A DNA stretch of 41,241 nucleotides from Cobetia crustatorum (GCF_000591415.1 NZ_JEMF01000015.1:1-41241); one strand, 5' to 3'. Counted from the stretch's first letter, positions 1 through 9,768 are shown. Made by a program: numbers and translations. Notes: a model not told the origin generated them from the letters alone.

Positions 1-504
1 CCCTAGTGCTGCATGGCCTAACGCCAAGATGGTCGCGGATAATGCCGCAAAATGTCCACAGAGGCAAATGACATTCTTTCTTCATGGCAAAGTCTGTAGA
101 CAGTTCTGGGATAACCGGTGAGTGGAGTGCTGTAGACCGCTTGAATGGTGCCGATTGAGCGACGACAAGTATTTTGTGGATAGTTTTGGGATGTGATTCG
201 GCAAAGCACTATCGTGGATGCCGTGATTCCAGGATGGGAGCGTAGGAAGGGCGTGTGCTTTACCGTCCTCACACGCTGAATGGCGATCAATGTGGCTCTG
301 CTGCGAAGTGATAAAGCGAGCGTGGAGGCGAGTAAACAGGCGCCCGACATGCGAAGAGCGCCATCTGACACGTGACGATAGACGAGTAAGGCAACGTTTG
401 TTCGTTCGTTTTTATTGGCTGAAAATAAAAAATATATTTAATAGAAGCGAAAATATTCATGCGAATGACGAGGTTTACGCCAAGGGGGAGCCCCGCTAGC
501 GCGC
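1..504. other. Intergenic stretch at left edge, no gene recognised
   Basis: Open frames here on both strands have no recognisable family, no good ribosome binding site and overlap one another, so I see no gene. The stretch becomes AT-rich around 410-460. Two imperfect direct repeats sharing GT(A/G)GA(C/T)AGTT(C/T)TGGGAT lie at 96-112 and 176-192. A gene beyond the left edge may have its control region here. Confidence 0.5.
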
Positions 505-535
505 AAAAAAATGCCCCGATCAGGAATCGGGGCAT
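505..535 (-). terminator. Rho-independent terminator after glnQ
   Basis: A perfect 10-bp stem (511-520 with 526-535) with a 5-base loop is followed on the minus strand by a run of seven T (504-511 region reads as A on the plus strand). It lies just downstream of the minus-strand glnQ stop and ends the importer operon. Confidence 0.9.
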
Positions 536-572
536 CAGATGGTCCTCATCTGGGATGTTTTCTCGCGGCGAC

Positions 573-1319
573 CTAGTGTTTGAGCACTCGCGCAAGGAAG
601 CTCTGAGTTCGAGGATGTTGCGGATGATCGAAGATTTCTTCCGGCCTCCCCTGCTCCACGATAGCGCCCTGGTGGATGAATATGACTCGGTCAGCGACTT
701 CGCGGGCAAAGCTCATCTCGTGCGTCACGATCATCATCGTCATGCCTTCACGGGCCAGCTCACGCATTACGTCGAGGACCTCGCCGATCATCTCGGGGTC
801 GAGTGCTGAGGTGGGCTCATCGAACAGCATCAAGCGGGGTTCCATCGCCAGTGAGCGTGCAATCGCCACCCGCTGCTGCTGTCCACCGGACAGCTGTCCG
901 GGGTACTTGTCAGCCTGCTCAAGGATATTGACCCGCTCCAGGAGTGCATTGGCCTGTTTTTCGGCTGCGGGGCGATCAGTGCCACGTACCTTGATGGGTG
1001 CGAGGCTGACGTTGTCGCGTACGTTCATGTGAGGGAACAGATTGAACTGCTGAAAGACCATGCCAACTTCGGTTCGTACTGCCTTGAGGGCATTGTGACT
1101 CTTGCCGTGCGCAGCGAGTGCATGGCCATCGACCTCGATACGGCCATCCTGAAAGGCCTCCAAACCATTCACACAGCGAATGAGTGTCGATTTTCCGGAG
1201 CCACTAGCCCCGATGATCACGACGACTTCGCCGGCAGCGACATCCAGCTCAACGTCCTTGAGAACATGCAGGTTACCGAAATGCTTGTTGATCTTGTCCA
1301 TGTGCACGATGGCAGTCAT
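573..1319 (-). CDS. glnQ: Amino-acid ABC transporter ATP-binding protein (GlnQ family)
   Basis: This is the cytoplasmic ATPase of a polar amino-acid importer; it hydrolyses ATP to drive uptake through the membrane partner encoded just upstream. The 248-residue length is typical. Walker [10 protein letters not shown] is at about residues 37-45, the signature LSGGQ at about 143-147 and Walker B LMLFDEP at about 163-169, followed by the D-loop SALD and an H-loop histidine in VTHEMSF. It is the last gene of a minus-strand glnH-glnP-glnQ set, 79 bp after the permease, and is closed by a strong terminator. Family is certain; glutamine as substrate is inferred from the binding protein only, and glutamate, histidine or another polar amino acid remain possible. 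Confidence 0.93.
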   Translation of the reverse strand: MTAIVHMDKINKHFGNLHVLKDVELDVAAGEVVVIIGASGSGKSTLIRCVNGLEAFQDGRIEVDGHALAAHGKSHNALKAVRTEVGMVFQQFNLFPHMNVRDNVSLAPIKVRGTDRPAAEKQANALLERVNILEQADKYPGQLSGGQQQRVAIARSLAMEPRLMLFDEPTSALDPEMIGEVLDVMRELAREGMTMMIVTHEMSFAREVADRVIFIHQGAIVEQGRPEEIFDHPQHPRTQSFLARVLKH

Positions 1320-1398
1320 GAGTCACTCCTGGCCGCTAGGCGAGCCGGATGGATGGCTGAAAAGAAGTGATGAAGATGGAGGCAAAGTGAATATTTTT

Positions 1399-2070
1399 TC
1401 ATTGCCCCACCAGCCCACGACGCTCAAGCATCCGCAGTGCAAAGGACAGACTCATGGTGATAACCAGATACAGCATGGCGACCATGAAGTAGGTTTCCAG
1501 CGCATTGAAGGTGGTGGCAATGTAGATCTGGCCCTGACGGACCAGCTCACCGACACCGATCACCGAGAACAGCGAGGTGTCCTTGATGGACACGATCCCC
1601 TGATTGCCGAGCGCCGGGATCATGCGACGCAGTGCCTGCGGCCAGATGATGTAGCGGAAGGTCTGGGGGGTGGAAAGGCCCAGTGACAGTCCGGCCTCGC
1701 GTTGCCCGCGCGCGATGGACTGCACGCCACCACGCACGATCTCGGAGATATAGGCCGCGGAATTGAGCGCGATGGCCGCGATACCGGCGGTCAGGGCATC
1801 GATGGGACCCCCGATGATCTGCGGCAGACCGTAGAAGATGAACAGCACCTGGACCAGTACGGGAGTGCCGCGGAATATCTCGATATAGGCGGTTGCCACC
1901 CAGCGCAACAGGCGACTGGGTGAGAGGCTTAGCAAGCCAAACAGAATGCCGAGTACGAAGCCGATGGCGAGGCCACCGAAGGAAATGGCGAGGGTCCAGG
2001 GAATGCCCTCAAGCAGATACGGCAGCGAGGCGAATGCCGCATGCCAGTCAAACTGGAACTGAACGTCCAC
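1399..2070 (-). CDS. glnP: Amino-acid ABC transporter permease (GlnP/HisM family)
   Basis: This inner-membrane protein forms the transport channel of the importer, probably as a homodimer because only one permease gene is present. The 223-residue sequence begins with a first membrane span (about residues 22-47) and has several further hydrophobic segments. The EAA-type loop that docks the ATPase is seen as GQREAGLSLGLS followed by the IIWPQALRRMIPALGN segment (about residues 140-175), which is diagnostic of the HisMQ/GlnP group. It lies between the binding-protein and ATPase genes on the same strand. Confidence 0.92.
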   Translation of the reverse strand: MDVQFQFDWHAAFASLPYLLEGIPWTLAISFGGLAIGFVLGILFGLLSLSPSRLLRWVATAYIEIFRGTPVLVQVLFIFYGLPQIIGGPIDALTAGIAAIALNSAAYISEIVRGGVQSIARGQREAGLSLGLSTPQTFRYIIWPQALRRMIPALGNQGIVSIKDTSLFSVIGVGELVRQGQIYIATTFNALETYFMVAMLYLVITMSLSFALRMLERRGLVGQ

Positions 2071-2179
2071 GTCGGGCTCCTTGACGCGATATCCTCACAC
2101 TCTGTAACTCACAGAGCGCAAGAGTCATGCAGACAGGCATCGCCGCTGCACTACAGCGACGATGCTTGAATGGCGAGAG

Positions 2180-2196
2180 AAAAATGCCGCAAGGCA
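2180..2196 (-). terminator. Weak hairpin with T-run after glnH
   Basis: On the minus strand a short TGCC-TTGC-GGCA hairpin is followed by five T, 21 bases after the glnH stop. The stem is only 4 bp. It could act as a partial terminator or RNA-stabilising hairpin that keeps binding-protein mRNA above that of the permease and ATPase, which is common in such operons; this role is inference. Confidence 0.35.
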
Positions 2197-2216
2197 GAGC
2201 TTGTCAGGCGTAGGCC

Positions 2217-2984
2217 TTATTGACTGTCTGCGGGAAGCTCACCGAACCACTTCTGGTAGATCTCGGCGTAGCTGCCGTCAGTCTTCATCTCGGCCAGCGC
2301 CTCATTGGCAGCCTCGGTCCATTCGCTACCCTGTCTGAACGCAATACCGTACTGCTGGCCTTCATAGAGAGGGCCGACAGTCTTGACCCGGCCATTGCCT
2401 TTGGTCTTGGCAAAATAGCCTACATTGGGTGCGTCATAGAAAACGGCATCGACGCTACCGGACATCAATGCCATGTACATGTCGGAGCTGCCCGGGTATG
2501 GCGTGACGGTAGCATCGTCGAGATTGGCTTTCAGATAGTCATAGCTGGTTGAGCCAATCTTGGTGCCAATCTTCTTGCCTTCCAGGTCGTCAAAGTCCTC
2601 GATTGCCGTAGTGTTGGAGGAGGTCAGTACGCGTAGCCCGGAATCATAATAAGGCTGAGTGAAGTCGACGATCTTCTCACGGGCATCGGTGATAGTAATG
2701 CCAGCAATGGCAACATCTACGCTGCCGGTCTGTACGGCGGGAATGATGCCATTGAAATCCATGGTCTTGAGATCGATATCGAAGCCGGCGCGCTTGCCAA
2801 TAGCGTTAAGAATATCGATATCGAAGCCGACCATCTCGCCGCTATCCTGGTCGAGCATTTCGAAGGGTACGAAGCTGGGATCAGTCGCAGCTTTCAAGGT
2901 AACGGCTTGAGCTGTGCCAGCGAGCAGAGTCGCCGCGGCAAGTCCGGAAAGTGAGGCTAGCAGGTGGGGTCTGCGCATTGACAT
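2217..2984 (-). CDS. glnH: Periplasmic amino-acid-binding protein (GlnH-like)
   Basis: This is the solute-binding component that captures an amino acid in the periplasm and delivers it to the GlnP/GlnQ pair. A signal peptide covers about residues 1-27 with an AQA cleavage site. The mature part follows the family closely: FVPFE, GFDIDILNAI, the ligand-contact stretch MDFNGIIPAVQTGSVDVAIAG and ITITDAREKIVDFTQPYY, matching E. coli GlnH in order and spacing. The length of 255 residues is normal (E. coli 248). It is first in the operon and is preceded by a candidate promoter with a dyad at 3025-3039. Substrate assignment to glutamine is by resemblance only. Confidence 0.88.
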   Translation of the reverse strand: MSMRRPHLLASLSGLAAATLLAGTAQAVTLKAATDPSFVPFEMLDQDSGEMVGFDIDILNAIGKRAGFDIDLKTMDFNGIIPAVQTGSVDVAIAGITITDAREKIVDFTQPYYDSGLRVLTSSNTTAIEDFDDLEGKKIGTKIGSTSYDYLKANLDDATVTPYPGSSDMYMALMSGSVDAVFYDAPNVGYFAKTKGNGRVKTVGPLYEGQQYGIAFRQGSEWTEAANEALAEMKTDGSYAEIYQKWFGELPADSQ

Positions 2985-3022
2985 CGTCCTCTTATATTTA
3001 GATTTTAGGATGTTGCGCTTTT

Positions 3023-3052
3023 AGATTGGCCAGACCAATGGTCCCCCGTCAA
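3023..3052 (-). promoter_or_regulatory. Candidate glnH promoter with GntR-type dyad
   Basis: On the minus strand TTGACG (3047-3052) lies 18 bases before a poor -10 element CAATCT (3023-3028). A 15-bp dyad, ATTGGTC-T-GGCCAAT on the minus strand (3025-3039, one mismatch between arms), overlaps the -10 position and resembles the TTGGTC-N-GACCAA operators of GntR/FCD-type regulators. The promoter match is modest and the operator is inferred. Confidence 0.35.
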
Positions 3053-3146
3053 GCCTGACGATGAAGACGCACGACCTATGTCGCGCGTCACGGCAAAGGC
3101 TAATGTACTGATGGTTAATTGATATTCACGCATTAAGCCAATACAA

Positions 3147-3184
3147 AAACACCCCTGTCTCGGGGGGGCCGAGGCAGGGGTGTT
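3147..3184 (-). terminator. Rho-independent terminator after erpA
   Basis: A GC-rich stem (AACACCCCTG with CAGGGGTGTT, extended inward) is followed on the minus strand by a T-run (A-run at 3145-3149 on the plus strand). It lies 30 bases beyond the erpA stop and separates erpA from glnH. Confidence 0.85.
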
Positions 3185-3213
3185 GAGGGTGGTGCTTGGC
3201 GGTGGGGGGCTTC

Positions 3214-3567
3214 CTACACCATAAAGGAGGAACCACACCCGCAAGTACTCGTGGCGTTGGGATTCTGGATCAGAAAGCGTGCGCCAGCCAAGCCGGTTTC
3301 GTAATCGATGGTTGAGCCAACCAGATACTGATAAGACAGTGGGTCAATCACGATGGCAGCCTCACCTAGCTCGACTACGGTATCGTCGTCGCTGAGATCG
3401 GTGGCGATGTCGAAACCGTACTGGAAGCCGGAACAGCCGCCACCGGTGACATAGACCCTGAGACGCAGTTTCGGGTTGGCCTCTTCCGCGCGCAGCGCCG
3501 CGATCCGGGCACTGGCGGCCTCGGAGAGAAACAACGGCGTGGGGATGAAGCTTTGTGCTTCGCTCAT
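3214..3567 (-). CDS. erpA: A-type iron-sulfur cluster carrier ErpA
   Basis: ErpA receives iron-sulfur clusters from the assembly machinery and hands them to apoproteins in the cytoplasm, including isoprenoid-synthesis enzymes. The 117-residue protein has the three cluster-binding cysteines: C45 in GGGCSGF and C109 and C111 in the C-terminal CGCGSSF. The overall sequence (YVTGGGCSGFQYGF, ISYLVGSTIDY-like stretch, CGCGSSF end) fits ErpA rather than IscA or SufA. The start has an AGGAGG site five bases upstream. It lies 181 bp downstream of argC on the same strand and has its own likely promoter. Confidence 0.96.
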   Translation of the reverse strand: MSEAQSFIPTPLFLSEAASARIAALRAEEANPKLRLRVYVTGGGCSGFQYGFDIATDLSDDDTVVELGEAAIVIDPLSYQYLVGSTIDYETGLAGARFLIQNPNATSTCGCGSSFMV

Positions 3568-3644
3568 GCGGGCCTCCTGGAAGGAGTCGGTGGCCGGACG
3601 CTCATGTGAACGCCCGGCACGGTATAGAGGAGAGAATGTTGCCT

Positions 3645-3674
3645 ATTATCCCTATATCCGAGCAAAAGGGTCAA
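3645..3674 (-). promoter_or_regulatory. Likely sigma-70 promoter of erpA
   Basis: On the minus strand TTGACC (3669-3674) is followed after 18 bases by GATAAT (3645-3650), about 80 bases upstream of the erpA start and downstream of the argC stop. This suggests erpA can be transcribed independently of argC. No IscR site was identified with confidence. Confidence 0.5.
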
Positions 3675-3748
3675 CTTTGTCTGATCCGATGCTTTATCAG
3701 CAGAATATGAGCAGGGCATGCGGGCGTAGATAGGCAGCGAAGTCTGCC

Positions 3749-4792
3749 TCAGGGCATCATCGCCGGAGCATTGATGCCAGCCACCTCGTCCAGGCCAAAC
3801 ATCAGGTTGAGATTCTGGATCGCTTGCCCCGACGCGCCTTTGACCAGGTTGTCGATCACCGATAACACGACGAGAGTATCGCCATTGCCCGGACGATGCA
3901 GCGCGAGACGACACATGTTGGTGCCGCGTACGCTGCGCGTCTCAGGATGGCTACCCAGTGGCATCACGTCGACAGCCGGATGATCAGCATAGCGCTGCTC
4001 GAATAGCGTTTGCAGATCTTCCAGTGAACCCGAGAAATTCATCAAGCGCGGATAGAGCGTGGAGTGAATACCACGAATCATCGGCGTCAGATGTGGCACG
4101 AACGTCAGGCCCACCGCGCTGCCAGCGGCCAGATCCAATCCTTGGGTGATTTCCGGCAGATGGCGATGGCCAGAGGCACCATACGCCTTCATGGACTCAC
4201 CGGCTTCGCACAGCAGAGAGCCAACCTTGGCACCACGCCCGGCACCTGATACGGCTGACTTGCAGTCGGCGATAATATTGCTGGTGTCGATCAGCCCGGC
4301 TTCCAGCAGCGGGATCAGGCCCAGTTGCACAGAGGTCGGATAGCAGCCGGGGACTGCGATCAGGCGCGCTTCCCGGATGGCCTCGCGATTGACTTCCGGC
4401 AACCCGTAGACCGCTTCACCCAGCAGCTCGGGCGCACCATGCGGTTGGCCGTACCATTCGGCCCATACGTCAGCGTCCTTGATACGGAAGTCGGCGGAGA
4501 GATCAATCACACGAGTACCACGTGCCAGCAGGTCACCCGCCAGCGCATGCGCCACACCATGAGGCGTGGCGAAGAACACGGCGTCACAGGCAGCGAGTGT
4601 GTCGGGATCAGGCTCGCTGAAGGCGAGTGTGTCGTAGTGGCCGCGTAGATTGGGGTACATCTCATCGACACGCATCCCCTTCTCGCTGCGTGAGGTGATC
4701 ACTGTCACCTCGACCTGCGAATGGTTGGCCAGCAGCCTGAGAAGCTCCACTCCGGTGTAACCGGTGCCACCGACTATGCCTACCTTGATCAT
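3749..4792 (-). CDS. argC: N-acetyl-gamma-glutamyl-phosphate reductase
   Basis: ArgC carries out the third step of arginine synthesis, reducing N-acetylglutamyl phosphate to the semialdehyde with NADPH in the cytoplasm. The NADP-binding GGTGYTG is at residues 8-14 and the catalytic cysteine is C150 in [16 protein letters not shown] supplies conserved residues further on. The open frame extends upstream to 5278, but the family starts at the ATG at 4792 ([11 protein letters not shown]), which has a GGGAGG site just before it; this gives 347 residues, the usual size. It is divergent from the chloride-channel gene and lies upstream of erpA. Confidence 0.96.
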   Translation of the reverse strand: MIKVGIVGGTGYTGVELLRLLANHSQVEVTVITSRSEKGMRVDEMYPNLRGHYDTLAFSEPDPDTLAACDAVFFATPHGVAHALAGDLLARGTRVIDLSADFRIKDADVWAEWYGQPHGAPELLGEAVYGLPEVNREAIREARLIAVPGCYPTSVQLGLIPLLEAGLIDTSNIIADCKSAVSGAGRGAKVGSLLCEAGESMKAYGASGHRHLPEITQGLDLAAGSAVGLTFVPHLTPMIRGIHSTLYPRLMNFSGSLEDLQTLFEQRYADHPAVDVMPLGSHPETRSVRGTNMCRLALHRPGNGDTLVVLSVIDNLVKGASGQAIQNLNLMFGLDEVAGINAPAMMP

Positions 4793-5012
4793 GCTGCCTC
4801 CCCGCCTATGAGCGGTGTCCTGTTGATACGTGATGATGCCGTGTGCCAGCGCCGTCGTGCCGGGGGTTGCGTTATGTTCTCCCCGAGGTGTTGTATTGCG
4901 CACGGTCGCGACGAGCCGTAGTCGATATGATACACAAGGTGTCAGGCGGGCAGTAATGCGCTGCCAACACGGATGTCTCGATGCAACTGACTGTGCACCC
5001 AAGGAGTCGTGA

Positions 5013-6772
5013 GTGTCACGCTTGACGCGCCCGCATCTGCCTCGCCCCAGCCTCGATAATTTCCGGCGCAAGCTTGCCGCTGTCGATGCCCTTCCCCAGC
5101 TCTGTTTGCTGGGCCTTGTCGCGGGCCTGCTGACCGGCTCATTGATGGTCGGCTTTCGTTTGCTGCTCAGCGCCGGGGCATTGGGGTTCATGCCGAATGA
5201 CAACCCGGAAAATTTCGAGGGCCTTGCTCCCTGGGTCCGTGCCCTGCTGCCACTGCTGGCAGTGCTGGTGATTGGCATTGTGCTCGGTCGCCAGCCGCTT
5301 GCTCAGCGCAAGCTAGGTATTGGGCATGTCATTGAGCGGCTCACCTATCATCAGGCAAGATGCCATTGCGTGGCTGGCTCAATCAGGTCGTGGTGGGAGT
5401 CGTGAGCGTGCTTGGCGGATTGTCTGCTGGGCGCGAGGGACCAGCGATCCATCTTGGGGCAGGAGCCTCCAGCTGGATCGGTGAACGGCTGAAGCTGCCC
5501 AATAACAGCCTGCGCGTATTGGTTGCCTGCGGCACGGCTGCGGGTATTTCTGCTTCTTTCAATACGCCGATTGCCGGGGTCATCTTTGCCATGGAAGTGG
5601 TGATGATGGAGTACACCCTGACTGGTTTCATGCCGGTGATTCTGGCCTCTACCGCCGGTGCCGTAGTCTCCCAGATCTTTTACGGCTCGGCACCGGCCTT
5701 CGCGGTGCCATCGCTGCTACTGCACTCACTGCTTGATCTGCCTTGGGTGATAATCACGGCATTGATCATTGGCTTGCTAGCGGGAGGCTTCGTGCATCTT
5801 GCGCGCCAGCAGGCGCTAGCGGCTCGCTTGCCATGGTGGATGCGCATGGCGCTGGTGGGCGTCGCGACCGCAGGCGTTGCCTGGTGGTATCCGCAGGTGC
5901 AGGGGATCGGTTACGACAGTCTGGCTCAGCTGCTCGACAGCCAGCTGGCGCTGGACGTGCTGCTGGCACTGGTCGTCGGTAAGCTGGTCCTGTCGGCACT
6001 GTGCGTGGCTTGCGGTGTACCGATCGGCATCATTGGTCCCGTCGTGGTCGCCGGCGCTGCCGCAGGGGCGTTGATGGGGATGCTCGGTGGTCTTATCTTG
6101 CCGGAACAGGCCTCCGATATCGCGCTGTATGCCTTGCTGGGGATGGCCGCCATGATGGGGGCGGTATTGCAGGCCCCATTGGCAGCACTGATGGCACTGT
6201 TGGAGCTGACTCACTCACCGACCATCATTCTGCCCGGTATGCTGGCCGTAGTGGTGGCGGGCTTGACCTGTCGCCAGCTGTGTCGCTGTCAGGGGTTCTT
6301 CATCTCGACGCTGACAGCGCAGGGCCTGCATCCTTTGCAGCAGCCTCTGATGCAAGCACTATCACGTGTTGCGGTGCCTGCCGTGATGGAGCGCTCGGTG
6401 GTCAGCGTGGCACGGCGCATCAGTCGTGAGCGCGCGCGTGCGCTGCTCGACAGCAAGCCGGTGTGGCTGGTGATAATACGTTCGACACCGGAGAAGCCGA
6501 TGGTCGCGCTGCCGGCTGCGGATCTAGTGCGTGTTCTGATGGATGAACACTGGAGTGAACACGAAGAGCTTGATCTGCTCGAGATTCCCGCCCAACGCCT
6601 GGATCTCGCGCCCATCCATCTGCAGGCCACACTATCAGAAGCCTATGAGCGATTGTTGCCGACCAATATTGATGCTCTCTATGTAGAGCACACCACCGCG
6701 CCTATGATTCGCAAGATTTCCGGTATCATCACGCGGGATGCCATCGAGAGTTACTACCGCTATACCCCTTGA
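5013..6772 (+). pseudogene. ClC-family chloride channel/transporter, frameshifted
   Basis: An inner-membrane ClC protein with C-terminal CBS-like domains, split by a one-base loss. The first part (5013-5405 frame; GTG start with AAGGAG at 5001-5006) runs to GIGHVIERLTYHQ; the second part continues in the -1 frame from about 5355 with MPLRGWLNQVVVGVVS. GREGP with the gating glutamate (about 5430-5450) and GIIGPVVVAG mark the ion pathway; two CBS-like segments occupy about 6380-6772. Restoring one G at the GG of 5354-5355 gives a continuous protein of about 586 residues. No slippery heptamer is present, so a programmed shift is unlikely. It may be a real disruption or a sequencing error. Confidence 0.85.
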
Positions 6773-6923
6773 AGGGGTGTAGTCTCGATGACGCCACGTC
6801 CTGTGACTCGATACCGCATGGGCGTCCGGCACCGAACATGGCACCTTGTCGTGCTCGGACGTGACAGCCCTTCATGACAGACCTCATCCCGACCTTTCCG
6901 CCCCTGACTGACGGAGTTATCCC

Positions 6924-7355
6924 ATGTACTTGTGGATCAAGGCCTTTCATCTGATCGCCGTAGTGTGCTGGTTTGCGGCCCTATTCTATATGCCGCGTCT
7001 GTTCGTCTATCACGTCGAGGCGCGTGACGCCGGTGATAGTCAGGCGATTGCTTACTTCAAGACCATGCAGCGCAAGCTCTACCGCGGCATCATGATACCG
7101 TCGATGATCGCGACCCTTGTATTGGGTATCTGGCTGTTGGCACTGGTGCCGAGCTTCATGAGCATGGGCTGGATGCACCTCAAGCTGACCATGGTCGTAC
7201 TGCTGATCGGCTATCACCACGCCTGTGGCCTCTACATGAAGAAGCTGGCGGCGGATAACTGTCACAAGACGTCGCGCTACTTCCGCTTCTTCAATGAAGT
7301 GCCGGTGCTGATGCTGGTCGTGATCGTCATCTGCGTCATCGTCAAACCGTTCTGA
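6924..7355 (+). CDS. hemJ: Protoporphyrinogen IX oxidase HemJ
   Basis: HemJ oxidises protoporphyrinogen IX to protoporphyrin IX in the inner membrane, late in heme synthesis. The 143-residue protein opens with the family hallmark WIKAFHLIAVVCWFAALFYMPRLFVYH, containing the conserved histidine near residue 9, and has four hydrophobic segments ending in LMLVVIVICVIVKPF. GWMHLKL and YHHACGLYMKKL are also characteristic. It lies four bases before thiD and close to hemL, so heme genes are grouped here. Confidence 0.94.
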   Translation: MYLWIKAFHLIAVVCWFAALFYMPRLFVYHVEARDAGDSQAIAYFKTMQRKLYRGIMIPSMIATLVLGIWLLALVPSFMSMGWMHLKLTMVVLLIGYHHACGLYMKKLAADNCHKTSRYFRFFNEVPVLMLVVIVICVIVKPF

Positions 7356-7359
7356 GGTA

Positions 7360-8250
7360 ATGTCAGTGCCCAGTCTCGAGTCTGAAAAGACGCCATGCTA
7401 CGTACTGGTACTGGCAGGCCACGACCCCAGTGGTGGTGCCGGGCTGATCGCCGATAGCGAGGCGATTCGTACTGGCGGTGGCTGGGCATTGACGGTACCC
7501 ACAGCCTTGACGGTGCAGAATTCCTGCAATGTCAGGGCTGTCATGCCGCAATCCGGCGAGTCGATACTGGGCATGGCGCGTGCGCTAATCGACGACTTTC
7601 GCCCGCAGGCGCTCAAGATCGGGCTACTCGCCAGTCATGAGTCATTGGTCGCCGCCGTGGCGTTGATCGATGAGCTTCGAGCGCGTTGGCCGATGCTGCC
7701 CGTCGTGTGGGATCCGGTACTGAAGGCTGGCGGTGGCTGTGAGCTATCCAGCGAATCGCTGATCGAGCTGGCGCGCGAGACATTGATGTCCCGCGTGGAT
7801 GTCGTGACTCCCAATCGTGTGGAGTTGGTGCGCTTGAGTGGCCTGACAGCAGGTACCAGCACTGATGCCAGTACTGATAGAGCTGATGACAGAGCTGATG
7901 CTCAGGTCGAACGGCTACTGGCGATGGGAGTGGGCGCGGTGCTGGTGACGGGGACTGACCCGTTGGCCAGTGAGCAGCAGGCGAGCGCAGCGCAAGCCAC
8001 AGACATCCTGCATTATCTATATCGCCGCAACCTTCCAATACTTTCGCTGGACTGCCCGCGTCTACCTGGCAGTTATCACGGCAGTGGCTGCACCCTGGCT
8101 TCACATCTCGCGGTGCGGTTGGCACAGGGTATGTCACTGGAGCCCGCTTGGCATGAAGCACAACAGGCCACCTGGCAGAGCCTTGCGGCAGGCCATGATC
8201 GTCAACTGCGCGGTAGCCTGATGAATGCCCAGTACCTACCTTGGCGATAG
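7360..8250 (+). CDS. thiD: Hydroxymethylpyrimidine/phosphomethylpyrimidine kinase ThiD
   Basis: ThiD phosphorylates hydroxymethylpyrimidine and then its monophosphate during thiamine synthesis. The ribokinase-like sequence shows LAGHDPSGGAGLIAD near the start, the substrate region ALTVQN, PVVWDPVLKAGGG in the middle, the nucleotide site VTGTDP and the anion-hole GSGCTLASHLA. At 296 residues it is somewhat longer than average. The ATG at 7360 sits only two bases after GAGG (7354-7357); the in-frame GTG at 7366 has a better eight-base spacing and may be the true start. It follows hemJ closely and is likely cotranscribed. Confidence 0.92.
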   Translation: MSVPSLESEKTPCYVLVLAGHDPSGGAGLIADSEAIRTGGGWALTVPTALTVQNSCNVRAVMPQSGESILGMARALIDDFRPQALKIGLLASHESLVAAVALIDELRARWPMLPVVWDPVLKAGGGCELSSESLIELARETLMSRVDVVTPNRVELVRLSGLTAGTSTDASTDRADDRADAQVERLLAMGVGAVLVTGTDPLASEQQASAAQATDILHYLYRRNLPILSLDCPRLPGSYHGSGCTLASHLAVRLAQGMSLEPAWHEAQQATWQSLAAGHDRQLRGSLMNAQYLPWR

Positions 8251-8312
8251 CCAGCTTCAGCTGCATCATTCCCTCTTCTCGCGTTAAGCTGTCCCCATCA
8301 TGGGGAAGAGAT

Positions 8313-8393
8313 CTATCCACAAGGGGTGACGTGTCGAGCGTGGCTGCTGCATGGCCTCACATGAGGCAGATGCGGCTCACTGAATTATCCACA
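8313..8393 (+). promoter_or_regulatory. Two DnaA-box-like sites upstream of hemL
   Basis: TTATCCACA, the perfect DnaA box, is at 8385-8393, and CTATCCACA with one mismatch is at 8313-8321. Both are in the same orientation in the noncoding leader of hemL. DnaA can act as a transcription factor at such sites; whether it does so here is inference. Confidence 0.4.
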
Positions 8394-8475
8394 CCCCCTT
8401 TTTACGTACCGCGTCTCTTCCTCCCGTTTCCTGTCTTGCGGCTTCCATGTTGCCGCTGCTTTCAAGAGGTATGTC

Positions 8476-9768
8476 ATGACCACGTCCGCTGCCCAGTTCG
8501 AACGCGCCAGCCGCCATATTCCCGGTGGCGTCAATTCCCCGGTTCGCGCCTTCAAGGGACTGCATCGTCCGCCGGTATTCATTGATCATGCCAAGGGCGC
8601 CTATCTGTTTGATGTCGAGAACACGCGCTATATCGATTACGTCGGCTCCTGGGGACCGATGATCACCGGTCATGCCGATGAAGATGTGCTGGAAGCCGTG
8701 CGCCAGCGTCTCGAGAGCGGTCTGTCCTTCGGTGCGCCAACCGAGATCGAGTCAGAGATGGCTGAGCTGATCTGCGAAATGCTGCCTAGCCTCGACATGG
8801 TGCGCATGACCAACTCGGGTACCGAGGCCACCATGTCGGCAATTCGTCTGGCGCGTGGTTTCACGGGGCGAGACAAGATCGTCAAGTTCGAGGGTAATTA
8901 TCACGGCCATTCTGACTCGCTGCTGGTCAAGGCCGGTTCTGGTGCGCTGACACACGGTGAGCCCAGTTCGCCCGGTGTGCCGGCCTCGCTTGCCGAGCAC
9001 ACCATCACGCTGGACTACAACGACGCCGAAGGTGTGCGCCGTTGCTTCGCCGAGCTGGGTGATCAGATCGCCTGCATCATCGTCGAGCCGGTGGCCGGCA
9101 ACATGAACTGCATTCCGCCGGTGCCGGGCTTCCTGGAGAGCCTGCGTGAAGTGTGTGATGCCCATGGCAGCGTGCTGATCCTCGATGAGGTGATGACGGG
9201 CTTCCGTGTCGCGCTGGGTGGTGCTCAGGCGCATTACGGCATCACGCCGGATCTGACCTGCCTGGGCAAGATCGTCGGGGGCGGCATGCCAGTCGGCGCC
9301 TTCGGCGGCAAGCGCGAGATCATGCATCATCTGTCACCGCTGGGGCCGGTCTATCAGGCCGGTACGCTGGCAGGAAACCCGCTGGCGATGGCCGCAGGCG
9401 TGGCGTTGCTACGCAAGCTGCGTGTGCCGGGCTTTCATATCGAACTGACTCGCAAGGTTGAGATGCTGTGTGAAGGGCTTGAGCAGCGTGCTAGTGCTGC
9501 CGGTATTCGCCTCATCACTCAGCGCGCGGGCGGCATGTTCGGTGTTTTCTTCACTGATGAGTCGGCGGTGAGTAACTTCCAGTCAGCGACTCGCTGCCGT
9601 CAGGAAGATTTCGTGACCTTTTTCAACGGTATGCTCGATGAAGGTATTTATCTGGCACCGTCTGCTTACGAGGCGGGTTTCATGTCGGCAGCTCACAGCG
9701 ATGTGGATATTCAGGCCACGTTAGACGCGGCTGAGCGCGTTTTTGCAAAGATGACTGCCAGCGTCTAA
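8476..9768 (+). CDS. hemL: Glutamate-1-semialdehyde 2,1-aminomutase
   Basis: HemL converts glutamate-1-semialdehyde into 5-aminolevulinate, the first committed precursor of heme, using pyridoxal phosphate in the cytoplasm. At 430 residues it is full length. The N-terminus [15 protein letters not shown], the [17 protein letters not shown] phosphate-binding region (about residues 112-128), [11 protein letters not shown] (about 234-244) and the cofactor lysine K265 in [17 protein letters not shown] are all present. GAGG at 8466-8469 is six bases before the ATG. It is separated by 225 bp from thiD and likely has its own promoter. Confidence 0.98.
   Translation: MTTSAAQFERASRHIPGGVNSPVRAFKGLHRPPVFIDHAKGAYLFDVENTRYIDYVGSWGPMITGHADEDVLEAVRQRLESGLSFGAPTEIESEMAELICEMLPSLDMVRMTNSGTEATMSAIRLARGFTGRDKIVKFEGNYHGHSDSLLVKAGSGALTHGEPSSPGVPASLAEHTITLDYNDAEGVRRCFAELGDQIACIIVEPVAGNMNCIPPVPGFLESLREVCDAHGSVLILDEVMTGFRVALGGAQAHYGITPDLTCLGKIVGGGMPVGAFGGKREIMHHLSPLGPVYQAGTLAGNPLAMAAGVALLRKLRVPGFHIELTRKVEMLCEGLEQRASAAGIRLITQRAGGMFGVFFTDESAVSNFQSATRCRQEDFVTFFNGMLDEGIYLAPSAYEAGFMSAAHSDVDIQATLDAAERVFAKMTASV

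Noticed and set aside
53-182. DnaA-box-like sequences near the left edge (TGTCCACA at 53-60 and TGTGGATAG at about 175-183)
   Set aside because: Both miss the consensus and lie far from the origin with no supporting context.
4793-5278. N-terminal extension of argC by 162 residues
   Set aside because: The extra part has no family resemblance and overlaps the divergent ClC gene; the ATG at 4792 has a strong ribosome binding site and begins at the normal family start.
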